Positions 33,368 through 42,788 of a stretch of DNA of 64,000 nt are shown here, piece by piece. The position numbers and the translations under genes are program-made. Every line of letters starts with the position of its first letter. The stretch's first letter is position 1. The stretch comes from Candidatus Binataceae bacterium (GTDB lineage Bacteria; Desulfobacterota; Binatia; Binatales; Binataceae): the NCBI GenBank assembly GCA_035650475.1, contig DASRHP010000009.1:238545-302544 (forward strand). The letters are read 5' to 3'. The notes below the pieces were generated by a model, which worked only from the letters and a program-made list of their open reading frames with translations, was not told where the DNA came from and ran no database searches.

Positions 33368-34801
33368 GTGAAGCCCTTTTACATCTTCAATACGCTGAGC
33401 CGCCGGGTCGAGGAGTTCCATCCGCAAAGCCCGCCGACGGTGACTTACTACTCGTGCGGGCCGACGGTGTATTTGCCGCAGCACTTGGGTAACATGCGCG
33501 CCTACGTCTTCGTCGATACGCTCAGGCGCGCGCTCGAATTCAACGGCTACACCGTCCGCCACGTGATGAACATCACCGACGTCGGCCACATGACCTCCGA
33601 CGCCGACACCGGCGAGGACAAGGTCGAGAAGACCGCGCGCAGCCAGGGCAGGACGCCGCGCGAGGTCGCCGATTTCTACATCGCGCAGTTCAAGCGCGAT
33701 TGCGAGCGGCTCAATATCATGCTGCCGGCGCCGCCGATGCTCTGCCGGGCGACCGACCATATCCCCGACATGATCGCGCTCATCGAGCGCATCGTCGGGC
33801 ACGGCTACGGCTACGTCACGCCGTCGGGGGTGTACTTCGACGTCGAGAAGTGGCGCGGGCCGGGCCGTGTCGGCAGGCTCTCGCGCCAGAGCCTCGACGA
33901 GCAGCACGCGGGCCAGCGCCTGGAGCACTCGCCCGACAAGAAGAGCCCGCACGACTTCGCGCTGTGGGTGCTCAATCAGCCGCAGCATCTGATGCAATGG
34001 GACAGCCCCTGGGGACGCGGCTATCCCGGATGGCATATTGAGTGCTCGGCGATGTCGATGCGCTATCTGGGCGAGACGCTCGACATCCATTCGGGCGGCC
34101 TCGACCATATTCCGGTCCATCACGAGAACGAGATTGCGCAGTCTGAGAGCGCAACCGGCAAGCCGTTCGTGCGCTACTTCATCCACAACGCCTTCCTGGT
34201 CGGGATGGAAGGGGCGAAGATCAGCAAGAGCGCCGGCCGCTTCCCGGTGCTCGACGATCTCATCGCCGAGGGGATAAACCCGCTCGCCTTCCGCCTGTTC
34301 TGCTTCGGCGCCAAATATCGCTCGGAGCTCGCGTTCTCGCTCGACGCGGTGCGCGCCGCCGAGCGCAACCTCGAATACTTCGTCGAGTTCGCGCGCAACC
34401 TATCGGATGAGGACGCGCGGGCCGACGATTCGCCATGGGCTCGGGAATTCGACGAGCGCTTCGTGGAGGGGCTCAACAACGACCTCAACACCGCGCAGGC
34501 GCTGGCCGCAGCGCTTGAGATGGTCGCGGAAGCTTATAGGAGAAACGATCGCAGAATTTGGCAAACTCTGAAGAGCTTCGACAGGGTGCTTGGCCTTGAA
34601 CTGGAGGCTAAGCGAAGAGAGACAGCCCTTGCGCAGTTTCCCCAAGAGATACTAGAGATGCAGCGGCTGCGTGACGAGGCGCGGGCCGCCAAAGACTTCA
34701 GGCGTGCGGACGAGCTGCGCCGCGAGCTTGAGGGTCGTGGCTACGAGGTTAGAGACTCCCGCGGCGGCTCCACTATAATGCCGCGCAGAAGTGCAGGTTG
34801 A
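33368..34801 (+). CDS. cysS: cysteinyl-tRNA synthetase
   Basis: About 477 residues. The class I signatures are HLGN (HIGH variant) near residue 38 and KISKS (KMSKS variant) near 280. Zinc-ligand Cys is in YYSCGPTVY, and the WHIECSAMS and DIHSGGLDHIPVHHENEIAQSE blocks are characteristic of CysS. It charges tRNA-Cys. GTG start at 33368; the open frame before it is a shadow of the DCC gene. The C-terminal helical anticodon-binding domain is complete, ending with a RRADELRRELE-type segment. Confidence 0.95.
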   Translation: MKPFYIFNTLSRRVEEFHPQSPPTVTYYSCGPTVYLPQHLGNMRAYVFVDTLRRALEFNGYTVRHVMNITDVGHMTSDADTGEDKVEKTARSQGRTPREVADFYIAQFKRDCERLNIMLPAPPMLCRATDHIPDMIALIERIVGHGYGYVTPSGVYFDVEKWRGPGRVGRLSRQSLDEQHAGQRLEHSPDKKSPHDFALWVLNQPQHLMQWDSPWGRGYPGWHIECSAMSMRYLGETLDIHSGGLDHIPVHHENEIAQSESATGKPFVRYFIHNAFLVGMEGAKISKSAGRFPVLDDLIAEGINPLAFRLFCFGAKYRSELAFSLDAVRAAERNLEYFVEFARNLSDEDARADDSPWAREFDERFVEGLNNDLNTAQALAAALEMVAEAYRRNDRRIWQTLKSFDRVLGLELEAKRRETALAQFPQEILEMQRLRDEARAAKDFRRADELRRELEGRGYEVRDSRGGSTIMPRRSAG

Positions 34802-34864
34802 AGAAGGGACGGTGCTTGAAAATTTGCGCCACCCGCGTGGCCGCTCACGCCCAGAAGGTAAACG

Positions 34865-35734
34865 ATGTCGATTGAACTGAGACGGTTCGACAGCCGGACG
34901 CAGGCCGAGGGGCCCGAGGTCCGCCACCTCGACCCGCACAACGCTCCCTATTACCTGCCGATCGGCGACGAGGTCGAGATCTTCGAGGCCGCCTACAAGG
35001 CCCGCCTGCCGGTGCTGCTCAAGGGGCCGACCGGCTGCGGCAAGACGCGCTTCGTCGAGCACATGGCGCATCGCCTGGCCAGCCTGCCCGACGGCCCCAA
35101 CGAGCTGATCACGGTTGCCTGCCACGAGGACCTCACCGGCTCCGACCTCGTCGGCCGCTACCTCATCCAGGCCGACGAGACGGTGTGGGTGGACGGGCCG
35201 CTGACCCAGGCGGTGCGGCGCGGAGCGATCTGCTACCTCGACGAAATCGTCGAAGCGCGCAAGGACACCACCGTGCTCATCCATCCGCTCTCCGACCATC
35301 GGCGTATCCTGCCGGTCGAAAAGCGCGGCGAGACGCTCGAGGCGCACGTCGGCTTCCTGCTCGTGATCTCCTACAACCCCGGCTACCAGAGCATCCAGAA
35401 GAACCTCAAGCATTCCACGCGCCAGCGCTTTGTCACCATCGAGTTCAACTATCCGCCGGCCGACAAGGAGGTCGAGATCATCGCGCACGAGTCGGGCGTC
35501 GACCGCGACATGGCGATGCAGCTCGCGATGCTCGGCGAGAAGGTGCGCAACCTCAAAGCCTCGGGGCTGGAGGAAGGCGTCTCGACGCGCCTGCTGATCT
35601 ACGCCGGCGAGCTTATCCGCCAGAGGATTCCGCCGCGCCGCGCGGCCACCGTCGCTGTCACCTGGTCGCTGACCGACGAGGCCGACAGCAAGCGCGCGAT
35701 CGACGAAGTGGTCAAGGCGATCTTCCCCGAGTAG
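34865..35734 (+). CDS. CbbQ/NirQ/NorQ-type MoxR AAA+ ATPase
   Basis: 289 residues. Walker A GPTGCGKT (about 54-61), Walker B CYLDEI (about 125), ISYNPGYQ sensor region and the C-terminal [14 protein letters not shown] identify the CbbQ/NirQ/GvpN branch of AAA+ ATPases. These work with a VWA protein (CbbO/NorD) to activate Rubisco, NO reductase or other metalloenzymes. No CbbO/NorD-like gene or client enzyme is next to it; the only VWA gene in the window (40414-41628) is a different, membrane-anchored type. ATG at 34865, 63 bases after cysS. Confidence 0.9.
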   Translation: MSIELRRFDSRTQAEGPEVRHLDPHNAPYYLPIGDEVEIFEAAYKARLPVLLKGPTGCGKTRFVEHMAHRLASLPDGPNELITVACHEDLTGSDLVGRYLIQADETVWVDGPLTQAVRRGAICYLDEIVEARKDTTVLIHPLSDHRRILPVEKRGETLEAHVGFLLVISYNPGYQSIQKNLKHSTRQRFVTIEFNYPPADKEVEIIAHESGVDRDMAMQLAMLGEKVRNLKASGLEEGVSTRLLIYAGELIRQRIPPRRAATVAVTWSLTDEADSKRAIDEVVKAIFPE

Positions 35735-35745
35735 AGCGCCAGCGC

Positions 35746-36804
35746 GTGATTGATCTGCGCAGCGACACGGTCACTCTGCCGACGCCCGCGATGCGCGAGG
35801 CGATCGCGCGTGCCGAGGTGGGCGACGACGTTTACGGCGAGGATCCCACCGTCAACCGGCTCGAAGCGATGGCGGCCGACGCGATGGGCAAGGAGGCCGC
35901 GCTGCTGGTGGCCAGCGGCACGATGGGCAACCTGGTCGCGATGCTGACGCATTGCGCGCGCGGCACCAAGGCGGTGCTCGGCGCGCGCGCCCATACCTAT
36001 CTCTACGAGGCGGGCGGCGCCGCCGCGCTCGGCGGCGTCGTGATGACGCCGGTGCGCAACACCGACGACGGCGAGCTCGACCCCGACGAGCTGGAAGCCG
36101 AGCTCGCCACGCCGGCGGACGTGCATTTCGCGCCGCACGCGCTGGTCGCGACCGAGAACACGCACAACCGATGCGGGGGCGCGGCGGTGGGGCTCGCGCA
36201 CATGGCGGTGGTCGCCGACGCGGCGCATCGCCGCGGCCTGCCGGTCCATCTCGACGGGGCGCGCATCTTCAACGCGGCGCTCGCGCTGGAGACCACCGCG
36301 CGCGAGATCGCCGGCTACGCCGATACGATCTCGTTCTGCCTTTCCAAGGGGCTGGCCTGTCCGGTGGGGTCGCTGCTATGCGGGCCGCGCGCGTTTATCG
36401 AGCGCGCGCGCCGCGTGCGCAAGCTGGTGGGTGGCGGGATGCGGCAAGCGGGGATAATTGCGGCAGCCGGTGTCGTCGCGCTGGAGACGATGGTCGAGCG
36501 GCTGGCCGAGGATCACGCGAACGCGCGCATGCTGGCCGAGGGCCTGGCGCGCGTCGCGGGAGTCCGGGTGCTTCCGGTGCGCCGGCGCACCAACATGGTG
36601 TTCTTCGAGGTCGCCGGCGGAGCCGAGCGCGCGCGCCGCTTTGCCGCCGCGCTCAAGGAGCGCGGCGTGCTGGTCGGCGCGCGCGGCGCAACCGAGTTCC
36701 GCGCGGTCACCCACTACGGTGTGAGCGCGGCGGACGTTGCGGCGGCGGTGGCGGCGGCGGCCATGGCCGCCGCCGCCACCGCCGCCCCGGCTTCGCGGGA
36801 ATAG
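35746..36804 (+). CDS. ltaE: low-specificity threonine aldolase
   Basis: About 352 residues. DLRSDTVTLPTPAM at the start, GDDVYGEDPTVN, ENTHNRCGG and the PLP-lysine segment FCLSKGLACPVGS are textbook threonine aldolase motifs (fold type I). It cleaves threonine or allo-threonine to glycine and acetaldehyde. GTG start at 35746, 11 bases after the ATPase stop. The last 25 residues are an Ala-rich tail. Confidence 0.92.
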   Translation: MIDLRSDTVTLPTPAMREAIARAEVGDDVYGEDPTVNRLEAMAADAMGKEAALLVASGTMGNLVAMLTHCARGTKAVLGARAHTYLYEAGGAAALGGVVMTPVRNTDDGELDPDELEAELATPADVHFAPHALVATENTHNRCGGAAVGLAHMAVVADAAHRRGLPVHLDGARIFNAALALETTAREIAGYADTISFCLSKGLACPVGSLLCGPRAFIERARRVRKLVGGGMRQAGIIAAAGVVALETMVERLAEDHANARMLAEGLARVAGVRVLPVRRRTNMVFFEVAGGAERARRFAAALKERGVLVGARGATEFRAVTHYGVSAADVAAAVAAAAMAAAATAAPASRE

Positions 36805-36805
36805 A

Positions 36806-37585
36806 ATGGACTCGCTCACCTCGCTCTTCTCGCTGCGCGGCCATGTCGGCTTCGTCACCGGCGCCTCCTCGGGACTCGGCGTCGAGTGCGCAACCGCGCT
36901 CGCGCTCGCCGGCGCCGACGTCGCGCTCGCCGCGCGCCGCGGCGAGCGGCTGGAGAAGTTCGCCGCCGAGCTGGCGTGCGCGTACGGCGTGCGCACCGCC
37001 GCGATCCCGCTCGACGTGACCGACGACGCCCAGCTCGACGCCGCCCTGGGGCGCGCGCGGCACGAGCTCGGCTTGGTCGACATTCTGGTCAACAACGCCG
37101 GCATCTCGCCCACCGGGCGCGCGGAGAATTTGCCGCGCGCGACCTGGGACGCCACTATCGCCACCAACCTGACCGCGCCGATGATGCTCGCGCAGCGCGT
37201 AGCGCGCGCGCTCATCGCGGCCAAACGCCCCGGCCGCATCATCAACATGGTCTCGATCTACGCAAATGTCGCCAGCTCGATCTATCGGCTCTCCGCCTAC
37301 GCCGCGGCGAAGGCCGGGCTCGCCAATCTCACCCGCCAGCTGGCGGTCGAATGGGCCGGCTACGGAATTCTGGTCAACGCGCTCGCCCCCGGATGGATTC
37401 CGACCGAGGCGACCGAGGCCGGCATGGCCAAGGGCAATCGCGAACGGATGGAGCGGGCGACGCCACTGGGCCGGGTGGGACGGCCGGAGGAGATTCGCGG
37501 CGCGGTGATTTTCCTCGCCAGCGAGGCGTCGAGCTACGTGACCGGCTCGGTGCTCGCGGTGGACGGCGGCTACGTGGCCTGGTGA
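36806..37585 (+). CDS. short-chain dehydrogenase/reductase
   Basis: 259 residues. TGASSGLGVE is the dinucleotide-binding motif, NNAGISP follows, and the Ser-Tyr-Lys triad is in VSIYANVASSIYRLSAYAAAKAG. TGSVLAVDGGYVAW closes the fold. The NADP- or NAD-dependent substrate is unknown; SDRs of this subtype often act on hydroxy acids, sugars or acyl chains. ATG at 36806 one base after the threonine aldolase stop, so they are likely co-translated. Confidence 0.87.
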   Translation: MDSLTSLFSLRGHVGFVTGASSGLGVECATALALAGADVALAARRGERLEKFAAELACAYGVRTAAIPLDVTDDAQLDAALGRARHELGLVDILVNNAGISPTGRAENLPRATWDATIATNLTAPMMLAQRVARALIAAKRPGRIINMVSIYANVASSIYRLSAYAAAKAGLANLTRQLAVEWAGYGILVNALAPGWIPTEATEAGMAKGNRERMERATPLGRVGRPEEIRGAVIFLASEASSYVTGSVLAVDGGYVAW

Positions 37586-37615
37586 CGCGCCGCGTCGGCG
37601 CGGGAAGGCGGAGCG

Positions 37616-39064
37616 GTGAGCGCCAAGCGCAACAACGATCTGCGTGCGCAGTTAATGCGGCGCAAGCCGGTAGCCGTGCTGATGGCCGAGGCCGGGCCGC
37701 ATCAGGGCGGCCTGCGCCGCGCGCTCGGCGCGCTCGACCTCACCGCGCTCGGCATCGGCGCGATCATCGGCGCCGGCATCTTCGTGATGACCGGTGTGGG
37801 TGCGCGCGAGGCCGGGCCAGGGTTGATCGTTTCCTTTATCCTGGCCGGCGTGGCGTGCACGATGGCGGCGCTGTGCTACGCCGAGTTCGCCGCGATGATT
37901 CCGGTCGCCGGCAGCGCGTACTCCTACTCGTACGCTACGATGGGCGAGCTGGTGGGATGGATCATCGGCTGGGACCTGGTGCTGGAGTACGCCGTCGGCG
38001 CGGCGGCCGTCGCGGTCGGGTGGTCGGGGTACTTTCGCGTAATCCTCGACGGCGTCGGGCTCCATCTGCCGCGCGCGCTCGCCTCGGCGCCCGGCGCCGA
38101 GGCCGGCGCGCTAATCAACCTGCCCGCGCTACTCATCGTGCTGCTCATCTCGGCGGTACTTTACATCGGCATCCGCGAGAGCGCCTCGCTCAACTCGACC
38201 ATCGTCGCAATCAAGCTCGGCGCGGTGGCGATCGTGATCCTAGTCGGGATGTTCTTCGTGCGCCCCGCCAACTGGACGCCTTTCGCGCCTTTCGGATGGT
38301 CGGGGATCTCCAAGGGCGCGGCCTACATCTTCTTCGCCTACATCGGCTTCGACGCGGTCTCGACCGCGGCCGAGGAGGTGGTGGTGCCCGAGCGCGACCT
38401 ACCGCGCGGCATCCTGTGGTCGCTCTTCATCTGCACGTTTCTGTATATCGCGGTCTCCGCGGTGCTGACCGGGATGGTGCCGTTCGGCGAGATCGACAAG
38501 AACGCGCCGCTCGCCTCGGCGTTCGTCAGCCGCGGGCTCGACTTCGTCGGCGGCATCGTCTCGCTGGGCGCGGTGATGGGACTGACGTCGGTGCTGCTGG
38601 TGCTGCTGCTGGGGCAGTCGCGGATCTTCTTTGCGATCTCGCGCGACGGCCTCCTGCCCGAAGCCTTCGGCCGGGTGCATCCACGCTTTCAGACGCCCTA
38701 CATCCCGACCGTCATCACCGGGGTCGCGGTGGGAATCGCCGCGGCTTTTCTGCCGATCCAGGACATCGCCGAGCTGACCAATATCGGCACACTCTTTGCG
38801 TTCACGTTGGTATGCTTGGGCGTATGGATCCTGCGCTACGTCGATCCGGATCAGCATCGACCGTTCCGCACGCCGTTCATGCCGGCGGTGCCAATTCTGG
38901 GCGTGCTCTCCTGCCTGTACCTGATGGCGAGTCTGCCGATGGTGACGTGGATCAGGTTCTTCGTCTGGATGGGGGTCGGATTGCTGATCTACTTCAACTA
39001 CGGCCGCTACCACAGCCGCATTGCCGTCAGCGCCGCATCATCGTCGCCCGCCGCCGCCGGCTAA
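37616..39064 (+). CDS. APC superfamily amino acid permease (CAT type)
   Basis: 482 residues with about 12 membrane helices. TALGIGAIIGAGIFVMTG at about residue 40 is the APC substrate-binding loop of TM1. SAYSYSYATMGELVGWIIGWDLVLEY and the FFAYIGFDAVSTAAEEVV segment point to the cationic amino acid transporter (YfnA/CAT) branch. It probably imports amino acids by proton symport. GTG start at 37616 with GGAAGGCGGAG upstream. Placed after threonine aldolase, an amino acid role fits. Last gene of the plus-strand run 32336-39064. Confidence 0.88.
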   Translation: MSAKRNNDLRAQLMRRKPVAVLMAEAGPHQGGLRRALGALDLTALGIGAIIGAGIFVMTGVGAREAGPGLIVSFILAGVACTMAALCYAEFAAMIPVAGSAYSYSYATMGELVGWIIGWDLVLEYAVGAAAVAVGWSGYFRVILDGVGLHLPRALASAPGAEAGALINLPALLIVLLISAVLYIGIRESASLNSTIVAIKLGAVAIVILVGMFFVRPANWTPFAPFGWSGISKGAAYIFFAYIGFDAVSTAAEEVVVPERDLPRGILWSLFICTFLYIAVSAVLTGMVPFGEIDKNAPLASAFVSRGLDFVGGIVSLGAVMGLTSVLLVLLLGQSRIFFAISRDGLLPEAFGRVHPRFQTPYIPTVITGVAVGIAAAFLPIQDIAELTNIGTLFAFTLVCLGVWILRYVDPDQHRPFRTPFMPAVPILGVLSCLYLMASLPMVTWIRFFVWMGVGLLIYFNYGRYHSRIAVSAASSSPAAAG

Positions 39065-39154
39065 GCAGCCGTTGTAGATGGCACAGGCGCACCGCGGCAC
39101 ATGGGTGGGCGTGGCGGCGCGGCCCACCAGGAGCGAGAGAGGCGTAGGAACAGA

Positions 39155-39451
39155 CTACGACGAAATTGGAGGCCGCGGTTGGAGGCCGGGCGGCAGCTTG
39201 GGCGGAACGACGCAGATGTAGCCTTCGCCCGGGCGCAGCGACGGGCACCACACCGAGCCGTCGTTACCGAGCCGGCAGTCGGTGGGCGAAGGGATATTTG
39301 CCTTTGCCAACTGTCGCGCGCTCCCGGGATGCATCGTGGCGAGCCGGTTGCGGACCAGCGGGCGGCTGACATAGCCGGCGAAGAAGCCGACGGCCAAGGT
39401 TATGAATAACAGAGCCGAAATTGTTGCAATCGATGCGCGCGGAGCGTCCAA
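39155..39451 (-). CDS. small single-TM protein, hypothetical
   Basis: 98 residues from a TTG start. One hydrophobic helix (about residues 8-27) is followed by a basic region and a short Cys-containing tail (TDCRLG, VWCPS, YICVV) ending Pro-rich. The three spaced Cys and the TM suggest an exported, disulfide- or metal-bound domain. The weak start and no family match leave real doubt that it is a gene. Confidence 0.45.
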   Translation of the reverse strand: MDAPRASIATISALLFITLAVGFFAGYVSRPLVRNRLATMHPGSARQLAKANIPSPTDCRLGNDGSVWCPSLRPGEGYICVVPPKLPPGLQPRPPISS

Positions 39452-39582
39452 GGGCGCTTTTTCAACCTCAAGCTGCCTAAGCTGACGTGGCGACCCGAAC
39501 CTAATAGCACTCCGCGGTTCTTTTGCACAAGCCCACTTGCAAAAAAGGTTAAAAAATTCGGACGCTTAGCGCGCCCGACGCC

Positions 39583-39613
39583 AAAAAGCCGGGGAGGTCG
39601 AAACCGCCCCGGC
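39583..39613 (-). terminator. rho-independent terminator after the DUF992 gene
   Basis: On the minus strand GCCGGGG pairs with CCCCGGC around a short GGTTTCGACC loop and is followed by TTTTTGG. It sits 33 bases past the DUF992 stop. Confidence 0.75.
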
Positions 39614-39645
39614 CTTTCTGCCGCCGCTACATCTGGATGAGGGGC

Positions 39646-40158
39646 CTACTTCTTCACCTCTCCCGCATACTCCAGGTTCATCATTGCCACGCCCGCCGCC
39701 ACGTTGAGGCCGGTGTTGCCCTCGATGCTCACCGGCTGCAGCGCGATCGAGCTGTCCATCCCGCCGACCAGCGCGTTGGCGCCCGCACCGAGCCCAACCG
39801 TAGCGCTGGCGGTGCCGCCGCCATAGTGACCGGCGAGCAGACCGGTCTTGTGGCTGACTTCGTGAGCCGGCGCAAACACGGTCCATAGGATCACGCCCGA
39901 AGCCAGGTAGCCGATGTCAGCGCCAAACTTGGTAATCGAGCCCTTGTAGTGCTCGACTTCCGGATGGCCAGCCACCGCCGAGGTGAACGTGCAATCCAGA
40001 TCACGCGACGAGCCGAAGATGATGCCCCAGCCGCTGGCGACGTTGCAGCTCAGATAGCCGACCTTCGTCGTCGCCTCGTCCGCGCGCGCGCTGGGCACGG
40101 CGGACAGCGTCACGGCGAGCGCCGCGAACGCAACCAATGCAAGTGTGAACTTACGCAT
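39646..40158 (-). CDS. secreted DUF992 protein
   Basis: 170 residues. The signal peptide is residues 1-26 (cleavage after ARA). The mature part begins VGYLSCNVASGWGIIFGSSRDLDCTFT, which is the DUF992 signature with its two Cys, and is Gly-rich with predicted transmembrane-like beta or hydrophobic strands. DUF992 is best known from Alphaproteobacteria and has no function assigned. AGGAGG is six bases before the ATG at 40158. Confidence 0.85.
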   Translation of the reverse strand: MRKFTLALVAFAALAVTLSAVPSARADEATTKVGYLSCNVASGWGIIFGSSRDLDCTFTSAVAGHPEVEHYKGSITKFGADIGYLASGVILWTVFAPAHEVSHKTGLLAGHYGGGTASATVGLGAGANALVGGMDSSIALQPVSIEGNTGLNVAAGVAMMNLEYAGEVKK

Positions 40159-40413
40159 AGACAGTTCCTCCTGCACGGGCCAAAACGCAACTCCTGTGCC
40201 ACGGTGAAGCTGACCAAGGGCAGGATCAAATTGTCGAATTGACGCTCCGCGCACGTTCCGCCGGCCCCCGCGGAGGCAGCCATGTCTCCCCCGGAGCCAA
40301 GGAATTAGCAAGCGACACAATCCTGACGCTGAAGCGGCGAAACGCGCCCTTGTGCGAGAGGCGCATTGCCGCACTCCCGCTAATCCCACGCTACGTTGGA
40401 CAAGCTTGCAGAC

Positions 40414-41628
40414 TTAGGGGTCGCTGCTGCGCGAGGTGATACCACGGCCGAACGCCGCCACCTCCGAGCGCCACTTCTCGCCGAAGGCCAAGATCAGCAC
40501 CTGCTGGTTGATGTGTTGATCCTTGGTCAGGCTGCGCCATACGCCGCCGCCCGCCCGCGCCATCGCCTGATACGCCGCCTGCGTCTCGAGGTAGAACTCA
40601 GGCAGGGTGTTGACCGACATCGGCGCGCCGCCGTTGGTCTCTTCCCATTCCTTGACGAAGGCCTCGTGTTCCTCGACCGTCAGGTCCACCGTATTGAAAG
40701 TGCCGTTCTCGTTGTGGAACTGGCGGATGAGTTGGAGGCAGGGATCGAAGTCCTCCTTGAACGGCGGGGTGTCGCCGACCAGCACGATCACCTTGCGTGC
40801 GTACGACCGCCAGCCCATCGTATCGACCGCGGTCCGAATCGCGCCGAGTGTATTCTCCTGCCATTCACCGCCGTTGTGTGCGCGGATGTTATTGAGAAAG
40901 TTGATCAGCGGAGCGGTCTGCGTAGTGAGCGCCTGGACCTCCATCGGCTCGCCGCGTCCGCCGAAGACCACCACTCCGATACGCGCAGTCGGCACCAGCC
41001 GATGGATCGCGAGCATCAGCGATCGCATCTTCACCTTGACCTGGTCGATCACCAGGCGCATCGAGCCCGTGCCATCTATCACGATCACGACGTCGAGGCC
41101 GGTGCGGCGCAGTCCGCTGATAAACCCGCCGAAGCTGTTGCCGATACCCTGGCCGTAGCCCGAACCGATGCCGCCGCCACGGCCGATGCCGATGCCGCCG
41201 GTGGTTGCGCGAACGTAGTTGTTGGCCGTGGTCACGATTTCGCGCGCCGCGGTGTTGAGCTCCGTGGGACGCTCGATCGGCAGCGCCGCCATCTCGGGCA
41301 ACTGCGTTTCGGGCAGGTTGGTGTCCTCGCCGGGCTTGGACTGGCCACCTCCCCCGCCCGCCTGGAGGCTAACCGGGATGAAATTCGGAGCGCTCTCGAT
41401 GTGCACGGCGAAGAGCAGAAAAAGCAGCACGACGACGTGCAGGCCAATCGAGAGCGGGAAGGGGCCGAGCAGAAAGCGCAGGCTCTGGCGCAAGGCGTGC
41501 CGCAGCCCGGGCTTCTCCTGGTCGGGATCCTCTTCGCCCAGATGCGCCCGGCTGCTGATCCAGAACAGACCCAGCGCGACGACCACCACCGAGACCGCGA
41601 GGAGGCCGATTTCTTGCGCGACGCTCAC
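40414..41628 (-). CDS. VWA-domain protein with TonB-like transmembrane anchor
   Basis: 404 residues. TM1 is residues 6-26; a charged cytoplasmic loop follows; TM2 (about 58-76) contains SIGLH, an SxxxH like the one in the TonB anchor that contacts ExbB/ExbD. A Gly-rich, Pro-containing periplasmic linker (about 90-170) leads to a von Willebrand A domain (about 177-395). Its metal-dependent adhesion site is D185-x-T187-x-S189 in VVIVIDGTGSM. It is last in the ExbB-ExbD-ExbD operon, in the place where tonB would be expected. The C-terminal TonB domain is absent. GTG start. Probably a proton-driven periplasmic binding protein; partner unknown. Confidence 0.85.
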   Translation of the reverse strand: MSVAQEIGLLAVSVVVVALGLFWISSRAHLGEEDPDQEKPGLRHALRQSLRFLLGPFPLSIGLHVVVLLFLLFAVHIESAPNFIPVSLQAGGGGGQSKPGEDTNLPETQLPEMAALPIERPTELNTAAREIVTTANNYVRATTGGIGIGRGGGIGSGYGQGIGNSFGGFISGLRRTGLDVVIVIDGTGSMRLVIDQVKVKMRSLMLAIHRLVPTARIGVVVFGGRGEPMEVQALTTQTAPLINFLNNIRAHNGGEWQENTLGAIRTAVDTMGWRSYARKVIVLVGDTPPFKEDFDPCLQLIRQFHNENGTFNTVDLTVEEHEAFVKEWEETNGGAPMSVNTLPEFYLETQAAYQAMARAGGGVWRSLTKDQHINQQVLILAFGEKWRSEVAAFGRGITSRSSDP

Positions 41629-41754
41629 AAATTCCTTTTTTTGTCGGCGGCGCTCGCCCGGCTCCCCCGAGAGGTCCGCGCCTGAGCTCTTATTATGCGC
41701 CCGCAGGCGCGTTTGCGGCCAGCGTAACTATTCTTACCTCGTCGCCCCGGCAAG

Positions 41755-42240
41755 CTACGTCCCCGGGCCTTCTGCCGCCGGCTCCGGCGGAGCAATCGGC
41801 CCGCTCGGAACCGGCGCCCCCGCGGCCGGCCCCGGCAGCTTGGCCACCGCAAGTGCGATCTGCTGCGCGCCGGCGGTCTTGGCCACGTCGAGAATGTGCA
41901 CGGCGTCGGCGAGGATCACCGCCGGGTCGCCCTGGAAGACCACCAGCTTGTCCGGATCCTTGGTAATCGCGTCCTTCAGCGCCGTCGGCAGCATCGCCTC
42001 GGGAATCTCGGTCTGGTTGACGAAGATGCGATGGTCCGAGGTGTACATCACGAGCACGCCCTTGGGCTTCTCGCTGCTCGATTGCGCCTGGACCTTGGGC
42101 AAATCGACGTGCGCCGCCGACTCGATGGTGATTGCTGTCGCCACCATGAAGATGATGAGCAGGACGAGGAAGATGTCCGTAAGCGGCGTGATATTGATGT
42201 CGGCGAAGAGGCCTCCGCCCTGATTGCTGCTGATTGCCAT
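41755..42240 (-). CDS. ExbD/TolR family protein (copy 2)
   Basis: 161 residues. INITPLTDIFLVLLIIFMV is the single transmembrane helix with the proton-relay Asp22. A periplasmic domain with FVNQTEIPE and VVFQGDPAVILADAVHILDVAKTAGAQQIAL follows, ending in a Pro/Ala/Gly tail. ExbD subunits with an ExbB pentamer convert proton motive force into movement. 80 bases after the first exbD; a second ExbD in one operon is a known but less usual layout. Confidence 0.92.
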   Translation of the reverse strand: MAISSNQGGGLFADINITPLTDIFLVLLIIFMVATAITIESAAHVDLPKVQAQSSSEKPKGVLVMYTSDHRIFVNQTEIPEAMLPTALKDAITKDPDKLVVFQGDPAVILADAVHILDVAKTAGAQQIALAVAKLPGPAAGAPVPSGPIAPPEPAAEGPGT

Positions 42241-42320
42241 CGTCTGGAGCTATCCGCTTACAACCGCTACTGGCCGTGCGCCGCTGTTCTCCGGCTGCAA
42301 TGTGTTGACGCTGCCGCGGG

Positions 42321-42788
42321 CTAACCGCTGCGGGCGCCGGCGCCGCTCACTCCGCTCGTCTGCATCCGTTGCACCTGGCCCGGCGCAACCCGCTTGGCCG
42401 CGATCGCGATCTGCTGCGCGCCGGCCTCCTTGGCGATCTGAAGGATGCGGATCATGTCGCCCAGCAGCACCTTCTGGTCGCCCTGGAAGATGACGACTTT
42501 GGAGTCGACCCGGTTGAGCGCCTCGCTCAGCGCCGATTCCAGGTCGCGCTCGGTCACGTCCTTGGAATTGACGAACAGCTCGTGCTGTGCGGTGTAGGTC
42601 ACGATCACGCCCTTGTTCTCGGGCGAGGTGTTCTGCGCCAGCGGCAGATCGACGTGGGAGGCGGCCTCGATGGTCACCGAGGTGGTGACCATGAAGATGA
42701 TCAGAAGGACGAGGAAGATGTCGGTCAGCGGCGTGATGTTGATTTGCCAGAACATCTCGCCGCCGGTTTTGGGCCCGCTAACCGCCAA
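42321..42788 (-). CDS. ExbD/TolR family protein (copy 1)
   Basis: 155 residues, clear paralogue of the next ExbD. TM with INITPLTDIFLVLLIIFMV and Asp23, then the periplasmic domain (LFVNSKDVTERDLESAL, VVIFQGDQKVLLGDMIRILQIAKEAGAQQIAIA). The two copies differ in loop and tail, so a hetero-oligomer is possible. Its start overlaps the ExbB-type stop by 11 bases. Confidence 0.92.
   Translation of the reverse strand: MAVSGPKTGGEMFWQINITPLTDIFLVLLIIFMVTTSVTIEAASHVDLPLAQNTSPENKGVIVTYTAQHELFVNSKDVTERDLESALSEALNRVDSKVVIFQGDQKVLLGDMIRILQIAKEAGAQQIAIAAKRVAPGQVQRMQTSGVSGAGARSG

Noticed and set aside
36886-39147. 753-codon plus-strand frame over the SDR and permease
   Set aside because: Arg-rich shifted frame over two genes with clear family motifs.
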